Shown piece after piece: positions 6,991 to 14,182 of a DNA stretch of 44,488 nt. The notes beneath the pieces are model-generated. The model searched no databases. It saw nothing but the letters and a program-made list of their open reading frames with translations, and had not been told where the DNA came from. The position numbers and the translations under genes are program-made. The DNA comes from Novosphingobium sp. UBA6272. GTDB lineage: Bacteria; Pseudomonadota; Alphaproteobacteria; Sphingomonadales; Sphingomonadaceae. The DNA lies in contig NZ_DJUW01000024.1 in NCBI RefSeq assembly GCF_002440635.1, positions 1-44,488 on the forward strand. The letters run 5' to 3'. The stretch's first letter is position 1; each line of letters begins with the position of its first letter.

Positions 6991-7237
6991 TCGCCCGTCG
7001 GTCCCTCTGGAGCGCCATGGCGTGGATCGGCGGGTGGAAGTGTGGAAGCTGGGTTGCAGGAGGGGAAGGTTCAGGAGGATGGCGAGATAAAAGAGCGGCT
7101 GGCTGTGGTGGTTGTGACATGCAGAAATCCTTGATTTCGAGCGCCATACACTTTTTGCGCCTGCTGGCTCCGCGCCGCAATTTTCCCGCAATCCCGCCGT
7201 TTTTGCAGCCGTCGCCCGTCCGCAAGGCGCTTTTCCA
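6991..7237. other. Gap before the relaxase gene: candidate oriT region
   Basis: About 250 bp lie between the transglycosylase and relaxase genes. A GTG frame crosses it, but its tryptophan- and glycine-rich translation does not look like a protein. The stretch contains a perfect hairpin GAAATC-CTT-GATTTC at 7124-7138, a palindrome CGCCATGGCG at 7013-7022, and a repeated GAGCGCCAT at about 7010 and 7139. Relaxase target sites often lie just upstream of the relaxase gene next to an inverted repeat, so this is the best oriT candidate in the window. The nic site is not identifiable by eye. Confidence 0.35.
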
Positions 7238-8977
7238 GTGAGCGACGACGATTTCAAGATCAAGCCGGGACGGGTTCGCGATCGCGGGCGGGCGTCGGGA
7301 CAGAAGGCCAAGTCGCTAGCCGGTCGTGTTCTCCAGGCTTCGAAGCGCGCAGGCTACACGTCTCTCGCAAAGCGCGTCGGCGGCGGGACGCGTCGATCGG
7401 GACGCGGTCGCAGTGCCGCGCTGGCGATGCGCCGATCGCGAACCCAACGCCGGGTGATCATCAAGGCCCGCGTCGTTCGTCACAAGGGGTCCCACTTTCG
7501 CGCCGCTCCGCTCGTCCGGCATCTGACCTATCTGAAGCGCGATGGTGTCGACCGCGAGGGACGTGAGGGCCGCTTGTTCGACCGCGATGGGGACAGCGTC
7601 GATGCCCAAGGCTTTGCTGCGCGTTGCGAAGACGACCGGCACCATTTCCGTTTCATCGTCTCGCCCGAAGATGCCGCCGAGATGGAGGACCTGCGCGCCT
7701 TCACCCGCGAGATGATGGACGACATGGCGCACGATCTCGGAACCCGTCTCGACTGGGTGGCGGTCGATCATTGGAACACCGACAACCCGCACATCCACAT
7801 CCTGGTGCGTGGGCGTACCGACGATGGCCAAGATCTGGTGATCGATCGCGCCTACATCCGCGAAGGGATGCGCGGCCGCGCCGAGGAGCGGGTTACCGCC
7901 GAACTCGGTCACCGCACCGAACGCGAGATCGAGCAGGCCCTGCGCCGTGAAGTCAGCGCCGAACGCTGGACCAGCCTCGACCGCAGCTTGCAGCGGCTGC
8001 AGGACGAGAGCGGCCTTGTTGACCTGCGCCCCGATCCATCCGGACATGCCCGATCCGATCGCGCACTTTTGATCGGGCGGGCAACTGCGCTCGAACGGCT
8101 TGGCCTCGCCGACACGCATGGTCCGGCCTGCTGGACGCTCGGTAGCGATCTGGAAGGCAAGCTGCGCGAACTCGGCGACCGCGGCGACATCATCAAGACC
8201 ATGCACCGCGCCATGTCGCGCCAGTTGAGCAGTACCGAGACCGGACGGTTCGCGTTGCACCAGGAAACGCCCGACAATCCAGTCATCGGCAGACTGGTTG
8301 AACGTGGGCTACACGAAGAGCTTACCGGCGAGGCCTATGCCATCATCGATGGTGTCGATGGCCGGGTCCACCATCTCAAATTCCCGGACATCGAGGTGAC
8401 AGGCGATGCAGAACCCGGTTCCATCGTCGAGCTTCGAAGCTGGGACGACAATCGCGGACGTCGGCAACAGTCGCTCGCGCTGCGCTCGGATTTGTCGCTG
8501 TCTGAACAGGTCACCGCGAACGGAGCGACTTGGCTCGACCGCCAGCTGGTCGCAGCCGAACCGCAAATTACCGGCAGCGGTTTTGGTGTCGAGGTCGAAC
8601 AGGCCAAGATCGCCCGCGCCGAGCATCTGGCGGAGAAGGGTCTGGCGCGGCGACAAGGGACCCGGATCATTCTCGCGCGCGATTTAATTTCGACGCTGCG
8701 TGACCGTGAGCTTGCAAGCGTCGCGAGCACCATCGCTCACCGTACTGGGCTCGACTATTTGCCCGCTGAAGAGGGCGACCGTGTAAAAGGGCTCTATCGT
8801 GAGCGGATCAAACTCGCCTCGGGCCGCTTCGCCATGATCGAGCATGCTCATGGGTTCGAACTGGTGCCGTGGAAGCCCTCGCTCGACCGGCATCTGGGCG
8901 AGCAGGTGATGGGCACGATCAAGAGCGGCGGCGGCATCGAATGGTCGCTCGGCCGCAGCCGTGGGATATCTATCTGA
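7238..8977 (+). CDS. Relaxase/mobilisation nuclease with DUF3363 (579 aa)
   Basis: The transfer relaxase, which nicks oriT and pilots the strand. A very basic N-terminus (residues 1-85) is followed by the nuclease region: RHHFRFIVSPEDA (about 134-146), then DHWNTDNPHIHILVRG, with metal-binding histidines at about 178, 185 and 187. The long C-terminal half is DUF3363, as in the RlxS relaxase of ICEMlSym. Start is GTG with AAGG upstream. Length is slightly short for the family (often about 600-700) but has no visible gap. Works with TraG (9714) for substrate delivery. Confidence 0.9.
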   Translation: MSDDDFKIKPGRVRDRGRASGQKAKSLAGRVLQASKRAGYTSLAKRVGGGTRRSGRGRSAALAMRRSRTQRRVIIKARVVRHKGSHFRAAPLVRHLTYLKRDGVDREGREGRLFDRDGDSVDAQGFAARCEDDRHHFRFIVSPEDAAEMEDLRAFTREMMDDMAHDLGTRLDWVAVDHWNTDNPHIHILVRGRTDDGQDLVIDRAYIREGMRGRAEERVTAELGHRTEREIEQALRREVSAERWTSLDRSLQRLQDESGLVDLRPDPSGHARSDRALLIGRATALERLGLADTHGPACWTLGSDLEGKLRELGDRGDIIKTMHRAMSRQLSSTETGRFALHQETPDNPVIGRLVERGLHEELTGEAYAIIDGVDGRVHHLKFPDIEVTGDAEPGSIVELRSWDDNRGRRQQSLALRSDLSLSEQVTANGATWLDRQLVAAEPQITGSGFGVEVEQAKIARAEHLAEKGLARRQGTRIILARDLISTLRDRELASVASTIAHRTGLDYLPAEEGDRVKGLYRERIKLASGRFAMIEHAHGFELVPWKPSLDRHLGEQVMGTIKSGGGIEWSLGRSRGISI

Positions 8978-8978
8978 T

Positions 8979-9482
8979 CTACAATGCTGCCCGCAGTTGA
9001 TGGCGCTGGGTAGCGGGAAGGAGATCGGCGATGGCAAGCATCAGATCGAGAAGTCGCCGATCCTCCTCCTTTGCTTTGGCCGGTTCCTGCAGTTCCGGCC
9101 TCACAACCATGATCCTGACCTTCTGCGTGGACCCGCCGCGCGGGCGTTTGCCATATTGCTCAAGCCACGATTCTAGCTCGGCGTAGAGACGATTGTATTC
9201 TGGCGTCCCAGCTCTGACTTCTTCGAACCATGGCTTGAGCGCATGTTCGGTATTCCGTCCGTCGAGCTCGCTGTAGTTGTTCAGGTACTGCTCGGGAGTC
9301 AGTCCCTCATATCCCACGAACTTGGAAAACCCGAACAATGGCGGAGCGCTCTCCGTTTCGAGGACATAGTATGCGTGAGCAAGGCCGAGCCGGTCAGCTA
9401 GCGCAGGATAGCGATCGAGGTCATCGTTCAAACGGCGGATCGCATTGAGGACGCTGTCCAGGTTCCGAGCAAGCTTCATCAT
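8979..9482 (-). CDS. Unrecognised protein, opposite strand to transfer genes (167 aa)
   Basis: I do not recognise this protein. It has a good AAGGAG ribosome site before ATG 9482 and a plausible promoter upstream (TTGACA). The composition is protein-like: a helical N-terminus (LARNLDSVLNAIRRLNDDLDRYPALADRLGLAHAYY), a middle with PPLFGFSKFVGYEGLTPEQY, a tyrosine- and glutamate-rich stretch, and a basic KRPRGGSTQKVRIMVVR strand. No signal peptide or membrane helix. It lies alone and antisense between the relaxase and traG, so it is probably an added gene under its own control. Guesses such as an antitoxin or anti-restriction role have no direct support. Confidence 0.6.
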   Translation of the reverse strand: MMKLARNLDSVLNAIRRLNDDLDRYPALADRLGLAHAYYVLETESAPPLFGFSKFVGYEGLTPEQYLNNYSELDGRNTEHALKPWFEEVRAGTPEYNRLYAELESWLEQYGKRPRGGSTQKVRIMVVRPELQEPAKAKEEDRRLLDLMLAIADLLPATQRHQLRAAL

Positions 9483-9510
9483 CGAATCTCCTTCGAACTT
9501 TAATCTACCT

Positions 9511-9571
9511 GCGATCTAGGCGGTCTAGAATTGACTGTCAATCTAAATCATCTACCTCTGACTTAGATCGC
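9511..9571 (-). promoter_or_regulatory. Promoter and operator-like repeats before the 8979-9482 gene
   Basis: TTGACTGTCAA at 9531-9541 is a 5-1-5 inverted repeat and supplies a consensus TTGACA -35 on the minus strand. A weak TAGATC -10 lies 17 bp downstream at 9518-9513. GCGATCTA (9511-9518) and TAGATCGC (9564-9571) form a wider inverted repeat, and ATCTACCT occurs twice (9503 and 9550). This density of repeats suggests a regulated promoter. Confidence 0.45.
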
Positions 9572-9713
9572 GATGGCGCGCGCAAGCCGAGGCCGTTATT
9601 TTTTGCGCTCATGCCCTCAATTCTCCGCCAGCCTGCGACGGCTGCGCCGAGAGCCTTGCAATTCCGCCATTCTGGCACCGACATGTCCGCCGTAACGGGA
9701 AGGAGCCAGGTCA

Positions 9714-11702
9714 TTGTCAGCTGCGAAGATCTTATGGGGCCAGTTGCTGGCCGTCTTCCTCATCATCCTATTGAGCGTTTGGGCCGCCACCCAGTGGACA
9801 GCCTCAGCGCTCGGGTTCCAGGCCGAGCTTGGCACACCCTGGTTCTCGGCGTTCGGCCATCCGGTGTACCGACCATATGATCTGTTCTGGTGGTGGTTCT
9901 CCTACGATGCCTACGCACCGGAGGTCTTCGATAAGGGCGGGATGATCGCAACCTCGGGCGGGTTCGTGGCAATCGTAGTCGCCATCGCCATGTCGGTCTG
10001 GCGCGGCCGCGAAAACAGCAATGCCAAAACCTACGGTTCGGCGCGCTGGGCCGAACGGGCCGACATCAAGCGCATCGGCCTCCTCTCCGAAAACGGAGTG
10101 GTACTAGGCAAGTTCCAGAACAACTATCTGCGCCACGATGGTCCTGAACATGTGCTGTGCTTCGCGCCGACCCGGTCGGGTAAGGGCGTCGGCCTGGTCA
10201 TTCCAACCCTGCTTACCTGGCCCGGATCGGCGATCGTCCATGACATCAAGGGCGAAAATTGGGGCCTGACCGCCGGCTTCCGCTCAAACTTCAGCCGCAC
10301 GCTTCTGTTCGATCCGACAAATCTCGCCTCGGCCCATTACAATCCGCTGCTCGAGGTGCGCCGCGGGATCAGCGAGGTCCGCGACGTCCAAAATATCGCC
10401 GACATCCTCGTCGATCCCGAAGGTAGCCTTGAGAAACGCAATCATTGGGAGAAGACCAGCCATGCCCTGCTGGTCGGTGCGATCCTCCATGTTCTGTATG
10501 CCGAACCCGACAAGACGCTTGCCGGTGTGGCGGCGTTCTTGTCCGATCCCGAGCGCACCATCGAGCAGACGCTCGATGCGATGATGGCGACAGCGCACCT
10601 GGGCGAGGCTGGACCGCACCCGGTCGTCGCCAGCGCGGCACGTGAGTTGCTGAACAAGTCGGACAACGAACGCTCGGGCGTGCTGTCGACCGCCATGTCC
10701 TATCTCGGGCTATACCGAGATCCTGTCATCGCCGAGGTCACCAAATGCTCGGACTGGCGAATTGCCGATCTGGTCGAGGCCAAACGGCCTGCCACGCTTT
10801 ACCTGGTCGTGCCGCCCTCCGACATCAGCCGGACCAAGCCGCTTATCCGCCTCATCCTCAACCAGATCGGGCGGCGGCTGACCGAGGAGCTTTCTCCGAA
10901 GGCGCAGCGCCACCGGTTGCTGATGATGCTCGACGAGTTTCCGGCACTGGGACGGCTAGACTTCTTCGAAAGTGCACTGGCATTCATGGCGGGCTACGGG
11001 CTCAAATCGTTCCTGATTGCGCAGTCGCTCAATCAGATCGAGCGCGCCTACGGCAAGAACAACGCAATCCTCGACAACTGCCATGTCCGCGTGGCGTTCG
11101 CGACCAATGACGAAGGCACCGCCAAGCGGGTGTCGGAATCGCTGGGCACCGCGACGGAGCAACGATCGATGCGCAACTATGCCGGTCACCGTCTGTCGCC
11201 CTGGCTTGGCCACCTGATGATCTCCCGCTCGGAAACCTCGCGCCCGCTGCTCACCCAGGGCGAAATCCTTCAGCTCCCAGAAACCGACGAGATCGTGATG
11301 CTGTCCGGCTCGCCGCCGATTAAGGCGAAGAAGGCGCGCTACTATGCCGACCCGCGCTTGCAGGCACGCATTCTGCCGCCCCCGGAGCCCGTTGCAGCGA
11401 AGACCAACAGCCCGAAGTCCGACCACTGGAGTGCCATGCCCGCCATCAAGCCGTTGCTGAAGAAGAAGCGCAAGACGGCAGCGGCGGAGGACGAAGCCAA
11501 TAGCGGGATCCGGCGCGAACCGGAAATCCCGGCCCATGTCGATATTCTGCCCCAAAAGGGCAAAGATCGTTCGGGCGAGTTTGAATTTGGCGAGCAGTCT
11601 GAAGGCACGGAAGATGCAGCCCGCGCCGAACGGCTGCGTATCGACATGGCGAGGAGCGCGCGTCAGGCCTCGCTCGATCCTGGTGACGGGATCGCGCTGT
11701 GA
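9714..11702 (+). CDS. traG: TraG/VirD4-type coupling protein (662 aa)
   Basis: The inner-membrane ATPase that links the relaxosome to the type IV channel. Two N-terminal membrane helices (about residues 8-29 and 80-96) precede the cytosolic ATPase domain. Walker A is APTRSGKG at 151-158, and Walker B lies in LLMMLDEFPALG near residue 405. The TraG-type YGSARWAE block (107-114) is present. The start is TTG at 9714, supported by AGGAG at 9701-9705. The C-terminal 120 residues are charged and variable, as usual. The stop overlaps the next gene's GTG. TraG normally leads straight into trbB. Here a cargo block intervenes. Confidence 0.95.
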   Translation: MSAAKILWGQLLAVFLIILLSVWAATQWTASALGFQAELGTPWFSAFGHPVYRPYDLFWWWFSYDAYAPEVFDKGGMIATSGGFVAIVVAIAMSVWRGRENSNAKTYGSARWAERADIKRIGLLSENGVVLGKFQNNYLRHDGPEHVLCFAPTRSGKGVGLVIPTLLTWPGSAIVHDIKGENWGLTAGFRSNFSRTLLFDPTNLASAHYNPLLEVRRGISEVRDVQNIADILVDPEGSLEKRNHWEKTSHALLVGAILHVLYAEPDKTLAGVAAFLSDPERTIEQTLDAMMATAHLGEAGPHPVVASAARELLNKSDNERSGVLSTAMSYLGLYRDPVIAEVTKCSDWRIADLVEAKRPATLYLVVPPSDISRTKPLIRLILNQIGRRLTEELSPKAQRHRLLMMLDEFPALGRLDFFESALAFMAGYGLKSFLIAQSLNQIERAYGKNNAILDNCHVRVAFATNDEGTAKRVSESLGTATEQRSMRNYAGHRLSPWLGHLMISRSETSRPLLTQGEILQLPETDEIVMLSGSPPIKAKKARYYADPRLQARILPPPEPVAAKTNSPKSDHWSAMPAIKPLLKKKRKTAAAEDEANSGIRREPEIPAHVDILPQKGKDRSGEFEFGEQSEGTEDAARAERLRIDMARSARQASLDPGDGIAL

Positions 11703-12100
11703 AATCGAAGCACACTTTCCGCTTGCCGCCCGATCTCGCCGATCGGCTAGCCGACTATGCGCGAAGGAAGCGTGTGACCCAAGCGCAGGTCGTCGAGACT
11801 GCCCTGAACTCATTCCTGTCGCCGGATGGGTCAGAACGCATGGAGGCAGCGTTTAGCCGCAGGATCGAAAAGGTGATGCGACAGCTCGACAAGCTGGATT
11901 ATCGGGCGGAGTTGAATTCCGAAGCATTAGCGCTGTTCGTGCGGTTTTGGCTGACCGCCAATCCCCCACTTCCAGATGCGGCTCGAGCTGCAGCGCAAGC
12001 TCAGGGCAAGGAGCGTTTCGAAGGATTTGTCGAGGCACTAGCGCGGAAGATGGAGATCGGGCCAAAGCTATCGGATTCGCTTTTCGCGCCAAGCCCCTGA
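11699..12100 (+). CDS. CopG-type ribbon-helix-helix protein (133 aa)
   Basis: A DNA-binding protein of the CopG/ribbon-helix-helix class. KHTFRLPPDLADRLADYARR (residues 4-23) and RVTQAQVVETALNSFL (25-40) form the beta-helix-helix unit. The C-terminal part is helical and ends RKMEIGPKLSDSLF. The GTG start overlaps the traG stop (GTGA), so it is co-translated with traG. In related elements this gene stands between traG and trbB, and may regulate transfer or act as a relaxosome accessory protein. The cargo block begins right after its stop. Confidence 0.88.
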   Translation: MKSKHTFRLPPDLADRLADYARRKRVTQAQVVETALNSFLSPDGSERMEAAFSRRIEKVMRQLDKLDYRAELNSEALALFVRFWLTANPPLPDAARAAAQAQGKERFEGFVEALARKMEIGPKLSDSLFAPSP

Positions 12101-12190
12101 ATTGGGCGCTCTTTTGACGATCTGCCTGTTGCAAATGACGTTGTCGCGTAGGGAAAAGCGCACCTTGCGCATTGTTCTAAGACACTCATT

Positions 12191-14182
12191 TCATCCCCCG
12201 CTGTCGAGAGCGCCTCCTCCTGCTGGTGGTAGGGCGGCTACATTCGCTGGATCGCGGCGTTCGCCTTCGTTAGACTCTTCCGCGAGATTGTATTCGACTA
12301 ATATCTGGCACCATGAAATCTTTCCTTTAGCGTCCTCTCCCCTAAGCGATGTCTTGATTCCGAATGCCTCTTCTCCTTCGCTTTGACCATCGCGGCAAAG
12401 CTTGTCGACAAGTTGCTGCTGCATCTTCGGGTTGCGCAGAGTTCCCAAATGCGGATTGGCGTCGGCGACGAGCGAACCCTCCGGTTGCGCCCAGATCTTG
12501 TCCAAGAGATCCGACGCAAAAGTCCTTTGATAGATAATTCGGGCTTTATCGGTACCCCCGCGTTTCGGGATGACGACGCATGACGCTTTGCCTGGGTTCG
12601 AAATTGCCACCTTGATGGGCCCCTTCATTCCCGCAAAGACAATCGAGGCCCTGGCCGTCATCGCGAGTGCGGGTGCGACGGCCAAGCCTACGCGGCCAAG
12701 ATCCGACAGTACCCTTCTTTGCAATTCTTGAGCGTACAAAGGGCGCAAAGTACCAACCAGACTGTGCGTTTCCGAACCGATATCGCCATACTCCAGTGTT
12801 CGGATATCCTTTGGGTCCCAAACGATATTTGCGGCCTTCTTCCGACCGAGCTGAATATAGTCGGCAATCGAGCTGTCAGGCGCGTTGATCTTTTGGATCG
12901 CGCCGGCAACAACCATCATCCGCTTCGCTTTACGCTTTTGGTCTCGAACCATCAGGTCGCAATCGGGCGTGATAACGGCTAGTATCTCGTCAGGCTTGTC
13001 CTTGTGGATGTACAAATCACCAGTCCGCATATCGGAGCCTTGGCGCCCGGTCCGGGCGTCTACACGAGCGCGGAAATATAACTCGGCAATCCGATCGGTC
13101 GGACCGTCGAAGGCGCCTTCAATTGCCCCTCCTTCATTGTTCCTGATCGCTCCGATGTCGAGGGATTTGAAACTGCTGTGATCCCATTTCACCGACCGAC
13201 CGACCGCGTCGACCAAGACTTCGCTCAGGAGCCAGTCAAGATAGCCGCTGAAAGGTTGTTCCTCTTCGGCCAAGCGAAACCGCGACAAATAAGCAAAATC
13301 CTTCAGTTCGAGGTCCGTTATGGTCGCCCACACTTCCTCGATTGCTCTATCGACGCCGTTGCGCCACTGCTGAAGCGCTTCTTCGATCGATCCCGAATAT
13401 TTGTGGGACTGGGCGATATCGAGCAACGCGTCCGCAGCCCGGCCCTCCACTCTGATTGAACCATCCTCTTCCTCCTCGAGATCGTCTTTCGAGATGTATC
13501 GAAAGCGACTGGCAAAGAGTCTTTTCTTCCCTTCTGCGATTTCTTGACGAAATGTTGCAGCTTCCTTTCTGACCGAATGCGACGACATCAAGATCACAGA
13601 AGGAACCGAACCTGGCTTACCATCGAGAACCCGACGAAGCATTCCTAGTGAATCGGCTCGGGCTCGCTCTTCTCGTGGTGCATCCGGTGCAGCATCGGCA
13701 CTGAGCATCGGATCAAGATAGTAGTCCACGAATATAGCATCTGGCTTTAGCACAGCGAAATCTGCTTCGCTACCGTCGGATCCGACCCGGGTGACCACGG
13801 TTCCCTTGCATTTGCCAAGGAGTTTCAAGAGTGGGCGGACCCGTCGCAGGTTGTCGCCCTTTAGTGCTGCAAATCTGCCCGATGGATCAAATCGTTGTTC
13901 GAATTTCTCAACAAATTTCCCGTAGAGCTTTGTGATGACCGCGTTGAGATAGTCATCTGAATATTCTGTCGCCTGAATTGCCGCAATCGCGCCTTCGACC
14001 TCGGCGTCTTCAAGTTTTGCCCTTTTTATGGTGCCTTTGTTTGTCTCGCTTTCAAGAAAATCGAGAAGCGGGCCGGCGTCGTCATTACCCAGTGCCGGCG
14101 GATCGAAGGCGTCATCGATGACGACCACCTTCCTTATCTCGCCTTGTTCAATTGCTGCGACGATTCGCGCTTCGTGCTTCAT
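12191..14182 (-). CDS. Receiver-domain protein with large unknown C-terminus (663 aa)
   Basis: A divergent two-component receiver of the Response_reg_2 type seen in conflict systems. Key points: VVVIDDAF with the acidic pair at 23-24, AIFVDYYLDP with the likely phospho-aspartate at 153, SVILMSSHS with Ser 200/201, and YISKDD with Lys 232. A helical insert of about 100 residues separates the first two motifs. The C-terminal 400 residues are unrecognised but contain ILAVITPDCDLMVRD near 400-413 and a region rich in basic residues. No DNA-binding domain is apparent, so this part may be the effector. ATG 14182 lies inside the kinase gene's end (35-base overlap) with GGGGG upstream. ATG 14188 is the alternative. 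Confidence 0.8.
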   Translation of the reverse strand: MKHEARIVAAIEQGEIRKVVVIDDAFDPPALGNDDAGPLLDFLESETNKGTIKRAKLEDAEVEGAIAAIQATEYSDDYLNAVITKLYGKFVEKFEQRFDPSGRFAALKGDNLRRVRPLLKLLGKCKGTVVTRVGSDGSEADFAVLKPDAIFVDYYLDPMLSADAAPDAPREERARADSLGMLRRVLDGKPGSVPSVILMSSHSVRKEAATFRQEIAEGKKRLFASRFRYISKDDLEEEEDGSIRVEGRAADALLDIAQSHKYSGSIEEALQQWRNGVDRAIEEVWATITDLELKDFAYLSRFRLAEEEQPFSGYLDWLLSEVLVDAVGRSVKWDHSSFKSLDIGAIRNNEGGAIEGAFDGPTDRIAELYFRARVDARTGRQGSDMRTGDLYIHKDKPDEILAVITPDCDLMVRDQKRKAKRMMVVAGAIQKINAPDSSIADYIQLGRKKAANIVWDPKDIRTLEYGDIGSETHSLVGTLRPLYAQELQRRVLSDLGRVGLAVAPALAMTARASIVFAGMKGPIKVAISNPGKASCVVIPKRGGTDKARIIYQRTFASDLLDKIWAQPEGSLVADANPHLGTLRNPKMQQQLVDKLCRDGQSEGEEAFGIKTSLRGEDAKGKISWCQILVEYNLAEESNEGERRDPANVAALPPAGGGALDSGG

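Noticed and set aside
6987..7241. GTG frame of 84 codons overlapping the transglycosylase stop
   Set aside because: The GTGA overlap is tempting, but the translation is Trp/Gly/Arg-rich and unlike a protein. The gap more likely holds oriT.
5932..7311. 459-codon minus-strand frame
   Set aside because: It covers DUF736, the transglycosylase and the relaxase start, which are all clear genes on the plus strand. It has no family features.
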